Assembly (NCBI RefSeq): GCF_009769385.1
Contig: NZ_VKAB01000060.1
Coordinates: 1 to 37,768, forward strand
Origin: Saccharothrix deserti
GTDB taxonomy: Bacteria; Actinomycetota; Actinomycetes; Mycobacteriales; Pseudonocardiaceae
Length of the DNA: 37,768 nt
Direction: 5' to 3'
The position numbers and the translations under genes were made by a program. Positions 9,701-16,615 of the stretch are shown here, one piece after another; positions within the stretch are counted from its first letter, which is position 1, and every line of letters begins with the position of its first letter. The notes under the pieces were generated by a model. That model ran no database searches. It was not told where the DNA came from and saw only the letters and a list, made by a program, of their open reading frames with translations.

Positions 9701-9889
9701 GACCAAAACGGCGCCAACCAGCATTGGCAACTGGTCGACGCCGGAAGCGGGTACAGCAAGATCAGGAACGTCAACAGCGGCAAGGTCCTCGGCGTGTCCG
9801 GGTCGTCCACGGCGGCGGGCGCTCAACTCGTCCAGGTCACGGACACCAGCGCCAACAGTCAGCTGTGGCAGATCAGCCGGGTGAGCTGA
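6773..9889 (+). CDS. Secreted GH141-like beta-helix protein with ricin-type lectin domain (1038 aa)
   Basis: Extracellular carbohydrate-active protein. A signal peptide (residues 1-36; FLARRTLSAALAIAMLALFF, cleavage near ASA-AT) follows the GTG, which has an AGAGGA site; the longer open frame from 6650 would bury it. Residues 40 to about 700 are a right-handed parallel beta-helix. It begins YYVSPAGNDANPGT and PFRTVQRARDVVR, with YLRGGNYPV and later asparagine-rich coils (IENADGIVLERNKVQHTGVD; NIEIKNNHIYDT). This entry pattern is like glycoside hydrolase family 141, known for alpha-L-fucosidase and xylanase members. Residues about 763-890 form a beta-sandwich, probably carbohydrate-binding. 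Residues 894-1038 form a ricin-type trefoil with QNW, QHW and QLW repeats. It shares a promoter type with the deoxy-sugar operon, so release of L-fucose from plant or other glycans is a good guess. GH141 membership is by pattern memory and not proven. Confidence 0.75.
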   Translation: MTSPFLARRTLSAALAIAMLALFFTGSSGSTPASAATQATYYVSPAGNDANPGTITSPFRTVQRARDVVRTVNTNMTGDIQVYLRGGNYPVTSTIEFTPADSGTNGNRVIYSAYPNETPVLNGGVQVTGWAQHSGNVWKAPLNRANKLRALYVNDKRAYMASKTINSAGCHGTYNITAGQADWAWESGSECDGAKYSLTDFPAVALNQGDLEIETATTWTTAITGVRQVTTSADGANRVALFQQPAGAIAQGTFNGDLQSGGSHKVMNAYEFLDTPGEFYFDKTSKTVYYYKADSDNMAAATVWAPNNVATVLKVAGTSTGNHVRNLTFSGITVEHSDWNLTEVAGSVFKQAQQGNLSTRAYAKKNFHDYFYRNVTPAPGIVQIENADGIVLERNKVQHTGVDGISLLNDVRDSRLIGNRTNDIAGSAITVGHPQHIYIGDHTATNGEKYPADVEGLIKNIEIKNNHIYDTAVLFNGHSPVSAYFVDSLTVQHNLIEKTPWSGVTLGWGWWNFDGSANSIVPNVPTTTARNNNISYNHFVDTVQKLHDTAPIYTLGSQPGTTIANNYIQGVPAGHKYGLHPDEGSAFINYQNNVLNIDPNVAYTINSGTWGRQHDLSITQTYGTINKIFDKNVPNSTIQDVLVYADNVWPSAAYRIAAESGLEEAYRNILPDNRSASPDHVLPASTFNDGGALSIPIRSTGDASRTIWLAPAGTTNFVVGSTMTKASGNATSIAVPESPGDYRLYVLDAQGNRSAESKSVVRQQWTHVDDKDARVTYSGSWSNWNDTQDFHGSENYTAQAGAYAEHTFTGSGVQYLGMKQPNMGKVDVYLDGALVQSDVDAYASTVTKQAVLFRKTDLSAGQHTIKVVCKGTKNAASTGTVCALDAFSSVSATFPVQGAYYKIVNRNSGMAVDVSGGSTSDGATVIQWGYNSADNQNWRFESASGGNFKIVSQKSGKLLDVLGASTADGASVVQWTDQNGANQHWQLVDAGSGYSKIRNVNSGKVLGVSGSSTAAGAQLVQVTDTSANSQLWQISRVS

Positions 9890-9984
9890 TCCGCATTCCC
9901 GCGGTGTGAGCCGTGACCGTCACCCGCCACGCGGAACACCAGGAAGCTGGTGGCTGTGCGCGGGATCGACGGACCAAAAGATCA

Positions 9985-10019
9985 GGCGCGGCACCCGGCA
10001 CGACGCCGGGTGCCGCGCC
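9985..10019. terminator. Strong bidirectional stem-loop terminator
   Basis: A perfect 15-bp inverted repeat, GGCGCGGCACCCGGC, has its complement after a 5-base loop (ACGAC). It lies about 95 bases after the beta-helix gene and 78 bases after the stop of the convergent GntR gene. There is no T tract, which is usual for actinomycete terminators. It should end both transcripts. Confidence 0.8.
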
Positions 10020-10096
10020 CCCGGACTCGGAGAGGTTCGGACGTGATCGACCGGGGCCGATACCACCCGCAGACCAGGGAGTCCGCTGTGTCAGGA

Positions 10097-10870
10097 CTAG
10101 CGTTCCAGGCGGCTGGGGTCTCCGGGTGCGTTCCGGCGCACGAGCCAGGCTTCGGTGATGTGGCTGAACATGGCTTCGGCGGCGCCGGTCGGGTCGTGTG
10201 CCGCGATCCGTTCGTAGATCCGGCGGTGTCCTCGGTTGGAGGCCACGCACAGCTCGCGTTCGCTTCTGCCCGTGTAGCGGGCGGTGTTGACGACCTGGTG
10301 CTCCAGCGCGCGCACGACGCCCCGGGCGATGCGGTTGCCCGAGGCTTGCATGATCGTGTCGTGGAACGCGAGGTCCTGGTCGCCGTAGGCGCGAGGGTCG
10401 TCCACGAGTTGGTCCATGAGGTCCACGAGAGCACGCAGCCGGTCGACGGCGTCCCGGCCGGCGGTACGGGCGGCGACCTGGGCCATGTCCGATTCGAGCA
10501 GCCGGCGGGTGACCACCAGGTCGTCCAGGACGCCCAGGGTCTCGTCCTCGGCGATGACGGCCCCGAGGACGAGCTCGTCGAGCGTGTTCCACATCGACGG
10601 CGGGGTGACCACCGTGCCCGTGCCCTGGCGCACCTGGACCAGGCCCTTCCCCTGGAGGGCCTTCACCGCTTCGCGGATCACGGTCCGACTGACCGAGAAC
10701 GTCTCGCACAGCGCGGGCTCGGGCGGCAACGACGTCCCGGAGGGATGAACCCCGCACACGATGCGTCCCACGAGCTCGGCGGTGACCGCCGTGGCCAGGT
10801 TCGCCGGTCGGCGCGCCCACTCGGGGGCAGCGGGCGCGCTCGCGATCGGTCGCCGGCCTGATGCCGTCAT
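10097..10870 (-). CDS. FadR-subfamily GntR transcriptional regulator (257 aa)
   Basis: Winged-helix repressor with an FCD effector domain. The HTH lies at about residues 29-90 (LPPEPALCETFSVSRTVIRE; ALQGKGLVQVRQGTGTVV). The all-helical FCD domain occupies about 105-250 and has metal-ligand-like positions in DLAFHDTIM and SNRGHRRIY. The ATG at 10870 follows GGAGGAAAG; the frame extends 25 residues upstream without an RBS. It is divergent from the ABC-transporter operon, and the candidate operator lies between them. FadR-type proteins in such places usually sense a sugar acid or the sugar itself and repress catabolism. The effector here is probably an intermediate of the deoxy-sugar pathway (inference). 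Confidence 0.88.
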   Translation of the reverse strand: MTASGRRPIASAPAAPEWARRPANLATAVTAELVGRIVCGVHPSGTSLPPEPALCETFSVSRTVIREAVKALQGKGLVQVRQGTGTVVTPPSMWNTLDELVLGAVIAEDETLGVLDDLVVTRRLLESDMAQVAARTAGRDAVDRLRALVDLMDQLVDDPRAYGDQDLAFHDTIMQASGNRIARGVVRALEHQVVNTARYTGRSERELCVASNRGHRRIYERIAAHDPTGAAEAMFSHITEAWLVRRNAPGDPSRLER

Positions 10871-10935
10871 CTTTCCTCCGGTTGTGCCCGCGTCGACGTG
10901 CGCCGGGCGTGGCCGAGTGTACCGGAATTGAACCA

Positions 10936-10964
10936 TTGACGTCATACGTCATACGAGTTACGTT
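10936..10964 (+). promoter_or_regulatory. Promoter/operator of the sugar transport-catabolism operon
   Basis: TTGACG (10936-10941), a 17-base spacer and TACGTT (10959-10964) form the promoter. The spacer contains a direct repeat of CGTCATA (10940-10953). ATACGAGTTACG at 10951-10962 has the same offset from the -35 box as ATACGTCTTATG has at 6333. A repressor bound here would block RNA polymerase. The site is also about 70 bases upstream of the GntR start, allowing autoregulation. Confidence 0.6.
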
Positions 10965-11021
10965 CACCTCATCTCGTCGGGCCGTCCGTCGCCCGGCCAC
11001 CGTCTGAAGAAGTGAGCAGCG

Positions 11022-12293
11022 ATGAAGCAGCGCACACTATGGTCTGCTGCCCTGGTCGTGGGGTTGGCGTTGACCGCGGGTTGCGGGAGCGCCGCGGGAC
11101 CGGGTTCCCAGTCAGGCGGCTCGGGCGACAAGCTCGTGGTCTGGGACTGGAAGTCCGGTGACGCGAAGGCGGCCGGCTACGTGGAGAAGGCCAAGGCCGA
11201 TTTCGCCAAGAAGCACCCGGGCGTCGAGGTCGAGTTCGTGGCCCAGCCGTTCGACCAGTACTACACGCTGCTCGGGACGGCGATCCAGGCCGGCAAGGGG
11301 CCGGACGTCATCCTGTTCAACGGGGGTGGTCAGATCCGTGACCGGGCCGACGCGCTCGCCCCGTTGGACGAGTACGTCGCCGAGGACAAGCAGCGGCTGG
11401 CCGGCTGGGACGCGTTCACCAAGGCCGGGAAGACCTACGCGGAACCGGTCACGCTGCAGGGGCACCCCATCTACTACAACAAGGCGCTCTACGAGAAGGC
11501 CGGGCTGAACCCGGACGCTCCGGCCAAGACGTGGGACGACTTCGTCGAGAACTGCGGCGTCATCACCGAGAAGACCGGCGCGAAGTGCTTCGCGCTGGGC
11601 AACAAGGAGGGCATCGGCATCCAGTTCTTCCTGTCGGCCCTGGGATCGGCGACCCTGACGCCGCAGGAGTACGACGACTGGATCGCCGGGAAGCGGAACT
11701 GGGCCTCGCCGGACGTCAAGCGGATCTTCGAGCTCTGGAAGCAGGCCAACGACGCCGGCCTGAACACCGACGGTGCCAACTCCACCGCGATGTTCAACGA
11801 CGCGTTCGCGGCCTTCCAGTCCGGCAAGGCCGCGAACGTCATCGGTCTGATGTCCGACATCGGGCACTGGAAGGACTTCGCCGAGTTCCTCGACGCGGAC
11901 AAGGTCGGCGTCATGGACGCGCCGGTGGTCAACCCGGCGGCGACGCCGAGCCTGCCGTACGACGGCGGCATCGGCTACGGGGTCGCGAAGTGGACCAAGG
12001 ACCCGAAGTTGGCCGCGGACCTGGTGCGGTCGTTGACGTCGACCGACGCCCTGAAGGCCTTCTACGTCGATGGGGGCGCGATCGCGTCCGACACCACGAT
12101 CGACGTCTCCGAGGGCGGCCCGGCCGTCAAGACGATCGTCTCGGAGGTCAAGACCGGCAAGCCCGCCCTCCACGTGGCCCTGTCGTCCAAGACGATCGAC
12201 CTGATGGGGCGCCTCTCCCAGCAGCTGCTCAGCGGCTCGATCACCGTGGACGAGGTCGTGCAGCAACTGGCCGCCTCCGACAAGACGGGCTGA
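11022..12293 (+). CDS. ABC transporter sugar-binding lipoprotein (423 aa)
   Basis: Extracellular solute-binding protein of family 1 (CUT1-type carbohydrate importers), anchored to the outer face of the membrane. The signal peptide has the lipobox LTAGC with Cys21 as lipidation site. Further family signs are VVWDWKSGDAKAAGYVEKA near the N-terminus, KKHPGVEVEF, and GKGPDVILFNGGG. It is followed at 5 bases by two permeases. Neither this operon nor its surroundings encode an ATPase, so a shared MsiK-like ATPase is expected. Given the downstream enzymes, the ligand is probably L-fucose, L-rhamnose or an oligosaccharide containing them. Confidence 0.9.
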   Translation: MKQRTLWSAALVVGLALTAGCGSAAGPGSQSGGSGDKLVVWDWKSGDAKAAGYVEKAKADFAKKHPGVEVEFVAQPFDQYYTLLGTAIQAGKGPDVILFNGGGQIRDRADALAPLDEYVAEDKQRLAGWDAFTKAGKTYAEPVTLQGHPIYYNKALYEKAGLNPDAPAKTWDDFVENCGVITEKTGAKCFALGNKEGIGIQFFLSALGSATLTPQEYDDWIAGKRNWASPDVKRIFELWKQANDAGLNTDGANSTAMFNDAFAAFQSGKAANVIGLMSDIGHWKDFAEFLDADKVGVMDAPVVNPAATPSLPYDGGIGYGVAKWTKDPKLAADLVRSLTSTDALKAFYVDGGAIASDTTIDVSEGGPAVKTIVSEVKTGKPALHVALSSKTIDLMGRLSQQLLSGSITVDEVVQQLAASDKTG

Positions 12294-12298
12294 TCGGC

Positions 12299-13285
12299 GT
12301 GGCCGGACATTCTTTGTCCCCGGTCGGCCCGGCTCCGGCCGGGCCGACCGAGGGGGCCGCGATCGCCCCACCGGCACGCCGACCGCATCCGGCCGGGCCG
12401 TCGTCACGGCGCAACCGTCGCGGGTCGCGGGCCGAGCGCCTGGCACCGTTCGTCCTGCTGGCCCCGGCTGTGCTGATCATCGTCGTGCTGCGGCTGTGGC
12501 CGCTGGTGCTCGGGGTCAACTTCTCCTTCACCGGTGACGGCGACCGCAACGGCACGTGGGTCGGCCTGGACAACTACGTGACCCTGTTCGGCGATCCGCT
12601 GTTCCGCACGGCGTTGCGCAACGTCGGCCTGCTCGTGCTGCTGCTCCCGGTGGCGGTGGCGATTCCCGGTCTGCTCGCCACGTTCGTCTACCTGCGGGTG
12701 CCCGGACACCGGGTCTACCGCGGCGTCTACTTCTTCCCGGCCGTGCTCTCCCCCGTGATCGTCGGGGCGATCTTCAACCTGCTGCTCGCCTTCGACGGTC
12801 CGCTCAACACGCTGCTCGGCGGGGTGGGCATCGGGCCGGTGGACTGGCTCGGCGATCCCGACGTGGCGATCTTCGCGGTCGTCGGGGTACACGTCTGGGC
12901 GACGTTCGGCATGGCGCTGGTCGTGTTCCTGGCCGGCTTCTCCACTTTGGACCCCTCGCTGCTGGACGCGGCCAAGGTGGACGGCGCGTCGCTGCCGCAG
13001 ACCGTTTGGCACGTGATCATCCCGAGCCTGTCCCGCACGATCCAGTTCGTCTTCGTGACCACGATGATCGGCATGCTGACGTCGATGTTCGGCCTGCTGT
13101 TCGTGATGACCAGCGGCGGTCCGGAGGGATCCACCTACCTGCCCGAGTACTACGTCTGGATCCAGCAGGGACAGATGAACCAACCCGCGCTCGCCTCCGC
13201 GGCGTCGACCGCGCTGTTCCTGATCATGCTCGTGGTGGGGCTGGTCCAGATCGGCATCCTGCGACGCGCGGGCAAGGAGGAATGA
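12299..13285 (+). CDS. ABC sugar transporter permease, MalF type (328 aa)
   Basis: Integral membrane subunit of the CUT1 importer. A proline/alanine-rich cytoplasmic N-terminus (about 45 residues) is followed by six hydrophobic segments, starting PFVLLAPAVLIIVVLRLWPL. The coupling motif for the ATPase (EAA loop) is visible around LDAAKVDGASLPQTVWHVII. The frame is open from 11531, but that part is antisense-like shadow of the binding-protein gene. I chose the GTG at 12299, just after the binding-protein stop. The RBS is weak and the exact start is uncertain by some codons. The stop overlaps the next permease. Confidence 0.88.
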   Translation: MAGHSLSPVGPAPAGPTEGAAIAPPARRPHPAGPSSRRNRRGSRAERLAPFVLLAPAVLIIVVLRLWPLVLGVNFSFTGDGDRNGTWVGLDNYVTLFGDPLFRTALRNVGLLVLLLPVAVAIPGLLATFVYLRVPGHRVYRGVYFFPAVLSPVIVGAIFNLLLAFDGPLNTLLGGVGIGPVDWLGDPDVAIFAVVGVHVWATFGMALVVFLAGFSTLDPSLLDAAKVDGASLPQTVWHVIIPSLSRTIQFVFVTTMIGMLTSMFGLLFVMTSGGPEGSTYLPEYYVWIQQGQMNQPALASAASTALFLIMLVVGLVQIGILRRAGKEE

Positions 13286-14112
13286 TGTCCGGCACCCGGT
13301 TGACGAAGTGGGTCGTCGCAGTCCCGATGGCCGCGCTCGCGCTGGCCACGATCTACCCGCTGGTGTTCACCGCCAACGTCGCCATGAAGACCCGCCGCGA
13401 GTACATCCTCGACCGGTTCTCCCTGTCCGGTTCGCTGCACTGGGAGAACGTCGTCAAGGCGTGGACGAGCGTCGGCATGTCCCGGTACTTCATGAACTCG
13501 GTGATCGTCGTGGCGTGCTCGGTCGCGCTGCTGTTGCTGCTCGGGTCGATGGCCGGCTTCGCGCTCGCCCGGCTCCGCTTCCGCGGCTCGTCCACCCTCT
13601 TCCTGGGCATCCTCGCCGCGCTGTTCGTCCCCTTCCAGGTGATCATGGTTCCGCTGGCGCGGATCATGGCCGACACCGGCCTCATCGACACCTATCCGGG
13701 ACTGGTACTCGCGTACGTGGCGCAGTTCCTCCCGTTCACGATCTTCCTGATGACCAGTTACTACTCGACCGTGCCGCCGGAGATCGTGGACGCGGCGCGC
13801 ATCGACGGGAACACCGTGTACGGGGTCTATTGGCGGATCATGCTCCCGATGGGTGCCCCGGCACTGCTGTCGGTCGGCGTGCTCAACGCCCTCTTCTGCT
13901 GGAACGACGTGCTCATCTCCCTGCTCATGATGCCGTCCGCGGAGCACCGCACGCTCATGGTCGGGGTCACCTCGTTGCGCGGGCAGTACTCCGACGACAT
14001 CCCCACGTTCGCCTCCGGCGTGTTGATCGCCGCGATACCCGTCCTGGTCGTCTACCTGTTCCTGCAGCGCCAGATCGCCGACGGCGTCACCGCCGGGTCC
14101 ACGAAGGGCTGA
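13285..14112 (+). CDS. ABC sugar transporter permease, MalG type (275 aa)
   Basis: Second membrane subunit of the importer, with six hydrophobic segments and the EAA loop IVDAARIDGNTVYGVYWRIM facing the ATPase. Two ATG codons stand in tandem (13282 and 13285). I prefer 13285 because the GGAGG at 13276-13280 is then at a workable distance. It overlaps the previous stop (TGATG), so translation is coupled. Confidence 0.9.
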   Translation: MSGTRLTKWVVAVPMAALALATIYPLVFTANVAMKTRREYILDRFSLSGSLHWENVVKAWTSVGMSRYFMNSVIVVACSVALLLLLGSMAGFALARLRFRGSSTLFLGILAALFVPFQVIMVPLARIMADTGLIDTYPGLVLAYVAQFLPFTIFLMTSYYSTVPPEIVDAARIDGNTVYGVYWRIMLPMGAPALLSVGVLNALFCWNDVLISLLMMPSAEHRTLMVGVTSLRGQYSDDIPTFASGVLIAAIPVLVVYLFLQRQIADGVTAGSTKG

Positions 14113-14114
14113 CA

Positions 14115-15296
14115 ATGCGCATCACCGGTTACCGGACCCTCACCGCGGTCCAGGACTGGGGCCGGCCGGTCGGCGACGCCAACGGCGTCTACGACGGCGG
14201 CCTCGTCCGGGTTCCGATCGTCGTCGTCGAGACCGATGAAGGCATCACCGGCGTCGGGCTCGGACCACACGTGGAGATCGAGACCATCTTCGCCGCCATC
14301 GACGGCGAGGACCCGCGCGGCGTCACGGCCCTCTACGACCGGATGCTGCGCCAGACGTTCAAAGCAGGCCACGCGGGCGCGGTGTTCGGCACCATCGGTG
14401 CCCTCGACACCGCGCTGTGGGACATCAAGGCACAGGCAGCCGGCGAACCGCTGTGGCGACTGCTCGGTGGACGCGACCGCCGCGTGCCCGCCTACGCCTC
14501 GGGTCTGGACATCGCCCTGGACGACGACGAGCTCGTCGCGGTGCACCAGGCCTACGCCGACCGCGGACTGCGCGCGGCGAAGATCAAAGGCGGCCTCGAC
14601 ATCGAGCGCGACCGGCACCGCCTCGCCCTGGTCCGTGACGTCCTCACCGACGCCGGCCACGGGACACGACCAGGCCTGATGCTCGACGTCAACGAGACCT
14701 GGACCCGCAAGCAGGCCGTCCGCCACGTCGGCGAACTCGAGCGGACACTCGACCTGACCTGGATCGAGGAGCCCGTCCGGCGGTGGGACGCCGAAGGCCA
14801 CGCGACCGTCAGCCGCGGAATCCGCGCCTCGGTCGCCACCGGGGAGAACCTCACCGGGCTCGAACAGTTCCGCCCGCTCATCGCGGCCGGAGCGGTCGAC
14901 GTCGTCCAGACGGCCGCGGTCTGGGGCATCACCCACTTCCTGCGGGTCTCCGCCCTCGCACACGCCTACGACCTGCCCGTCAGCCCCATCGGCACCACAC
15001 CGGTCGGCCTGCTGCACGCCGCGACCTCGGTGCCCAACCACCTGGTCAGCGAACTGCAAGACCTCCGGCCACCGCTGGGGGTCTCCGTCGACCACCACAT
15101 CGAGGACGGCGCGTTCGTCCTCGGCGACCGCCTCGGCCTGGGCATCCGCCTCGACGAGGAGACGATCGCCGCCTCCAGCCGCCGACTCCCCGACCCGATG
15201 TCCGGCGGCTCCCACATCCGGCCCGAACGCGCCGGACACCGCCTGCTCCCGGTCGACGCGGGCAGGGAACCGAAGAGCGCCGCTCTCAACGCATGA
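14115..15296 (+). CDS. Enolase-superfamily acid-sugar dehydratase (393 aa)
   Basis: Member of the mandelate racemase / muconate lactonizing enzyme group, expected to dehydrate an aldonate (L-fuconate or L-rhamnonate) to its 2-keto-3-deoxy form. The N-terminal capping domain (1-125) is followed by a TIM-like barrel. It has the KxK base pair Lys156/Lys158 (AAKIKGG), and Mg ligands Asp191 (LDVNE), Glu218 or Glu219 (WIEEP) and Glu244 (ATGEN). The His-Asp dyad usual in mandelate-racemase relatives seems absent: at the expected places I read VVQTAAVWG (Thr266) and PVSPIGTTP (Ile292). It starts two bases after the permease stop. The dehydratase role is inferred from the neighbours; the protein is not the usual long L-fuconate dehydratase type. 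Confidence 0.8.
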   Translation: MRITGYRTLTAVQDWGRPVGDANGVYDGGLVRVPIVVVETDEGITGVGLGPHVEIETIFAAIDGEDPRGVTALYDRMLRQTFKAGHAGAVFGTIGALDTALWDIKAQAAGEPLWRLLGGRDRRVPAYASGLDIALDDDELVAVHQAYADRGLRAAKIKGGLDIERDRHRLALVRDVLTDAGHGTRPGLMLDVNETWTRKQAVRHVGELERTLDLTWIEEPVRRWDAEGHATVSRGIRASVATGENLTGLEQFRPLIAAGAVDVVQTAAVWGITHFLRVSALAHAYDLPVSPIGTTPVGLLHAATSVPNHLVSELQDLRPPLGVSVDHHIEDGAFVLGDRLGLGIRLDEETIAASSRRLPDPMSGGSHIRPERAGHRLLPVDAGREPKSAALNA

Positions 15297-15330
15297 ACCG
15301 AATGCCGCCGGCAACCTGGAGGAGACGGAC

Positions 15331-15708
15331 ATGGACCGCTCACAGCGCTATGGCATGGTCATCCGGCTGCGCCCGGACCGACGCGAGGAATACCTGCGGC
15401 TGCACGCGGCGGTCTGGCCGTCGGTCGAGCGAATGCTGCTGGAAGCCAACATCCGCAACTTCACGATCTTCCTGCACGACGACCTGCTCTTCGGCTACTA
15501 CGAGTACATCGGTGACGACCACGCCGCCGATCAGGCCCGCATCGCCGCCGACCCCGAAACGCAGCGCTGGTTGGCCTTGACCGACCCCTGCCAGGAGTCC
15601 CTGGCCGAACCCGGCTCCGGCAACCGGTGGGCGCCGATGCGGGAGATCTGGCACCTGACCGGGCGCCCGACCCCTGGACAACCCGGCGAGAGTGCGTTCC
15701 CCAGTTGA
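15331..15708 (+). CDS. RhaM/FucU-like sugar mutarotase (125 aa)
   Basis: Small cytoplasmic enzyme of the L-rhamnose mutarotase family (former DUF718), which interconverts alpha and beta anomers so that the dehydrogenase receives the right one. Family signatures are RYGMVIRLRPDRREEYLRLH, with the active-site-like His25 in HAAVWP, then NFTIFLHDDLLFGYYEYIG and the C-terminal MREIWHLTG. Members act on L-rhamnose or, in the L-fucose pathway of Xanthomonas-type loci, on L-fucose. A clear GGAGGAG precedes the ATG. Confidence 0.85.
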   Translation: MDRSQRYGMVIRLRPDRREEYLRLHAAVWPSVERMLLEANIRNFTIFLHDDLLFGYYEYIGDDHAADQARIAADPETQRWLALTDPCQESLAEPGSGNRWAPMREIWHLTGRPTPGQPGESAFPS

Positions 15709-15827
15709 CCAACGGCGGACCGACCGGCAGCCGACTGCTGCACGGTCCACAGAGGACGCACAGCGTCGCGACCACGCCAGATCTCGACTACATCGTCAAG
15801 CAATGTGGATGGACGGAGCGATAGACC

Positions 15828-16580
15828 ATGGGTGACTTCGACGGACTGGTGGCTCTGGTCACCGGTGGTGGCTCGGGGATCGGCCGGAGCACGGCCGAAC
15901 TGCTGTCCGACCGCGGTGCGCGGGTGGCCGTGCTCGACCTGGTGGCGAGCGACCTCCCGGCCGACATGTTCTTCGTGCAGGCGGACGTCACGGACGACGG
16001 GAGTGTCCGCGACGCCGTGGAGGCGGTGGTCGGGCACTTCGGCGGCCTCGACGTGGTGGTGAACAACGCCGGGATCGGAGCACAGGGCGACGTGACCGCC
16101 GCCACCGACGAGGAGTGGCTCAGGGTGTTCGACGTCAACGTGTTCGGGATGGCCCGGGTCGCCCGCGCCAGCCTGCCCCACCTCCGCAGCTCCCGCGCCC
16201 CTGCCATCGTGAACACCGGCTCGATCGCGGGGACCGCGGGTCTGCCGCAGCGGGCGGTCTACACGGCGAGCAAGGGCGCGGTGCACGCGTTGACCCGTGC
16301 GCTCGCCGCCGACCACGTGCGTGAGGGCATCCGGGTGAACGCCGTCGCTCCCGGCACCGCCGACACCCCGTGGGTGCGGAGGCTGCTCGACTCGGCGCCG
16401 GACCCGGCGGCCGAGCGCGCGGCGCTGGAGGCCAGGCAGCCGCACGGCCGTCTGGTCCAGGCCGAGGAGATCGCCGCGGCGATCGCGTTCCTCGCAAGCC
16501 CCATGTCGGGTTCGACCACCGGGACGGTGCTCGCCGTCGACGGCGGCATGGACGGGCTCCGGCTGCGCCCGCAGGCCTGA
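15828..16580 (+). CDS. SDR dehydrogenase of the deoxy-sugar pathway (250 aa)
   Basis: NAD-dependent short-chain dehydrogenase. It has TGGGSGIG (12-19), Asp37 after the second strand (favours NAD), NNAG (79-82), catalytic Ser132, Tyr145 and Lys149 (YTASK), and a C-terminal AVDGGM. In the oxidative 6-deoxy-L-sugar route an SDR oxidises the 2-keto-3-deoxy acid at C4 to the 2,4-diketo acid used by the FAH-family hydrolase. That step fits this gene, as the aldo/keto reductase can serve as the sugar 1-dehydrogenase. The reverse division of labour is possible. The 119-base gap before it is the largest inside the catabolic operon; I see no promoter there. Confidence 0.85.
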   Translation: MGDFDGLVALVTGGGSGIGRSTAELLSDRGARVAVLDLVASDLPADMFFVQADVTDDGSVRDAVEAVVGHFGGLDVVVNNAGIGAQGDVTAATDEEWLRVFDVNVFGMARVARASLPHLRSSRAPAIVNTGSIAGTAGLPQRAVYTASKGAVHALTRALAADHVREGIRVNAVAPGTADTPWVRRLLDSAPDPAAERAALEARQPHGRLVQAEEIAAAIAFLASPMSGSTTGTVLAVDGGMDGLRLRPQA

Positions 16581-16615
16581 CACCCGCAGGTCTGACACCG
16601 CCGAATCGAGGAACG

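Noticed and set aside
6902..9826. A 974-codon minus-strand frame opposite the beta-helix gene
   Set aside because: Antisense frame of a GC-rich gene with valine/arginine/aspartate bias. The plus strand has signal peptide, QxW repeats and beta-helix pattern.
11112..12446. A 444-codon minus-strand frame opposite the sugar-binding protein
   Set aside because: The plus strand has a lipobox and family motifs; the antisense frame has none.
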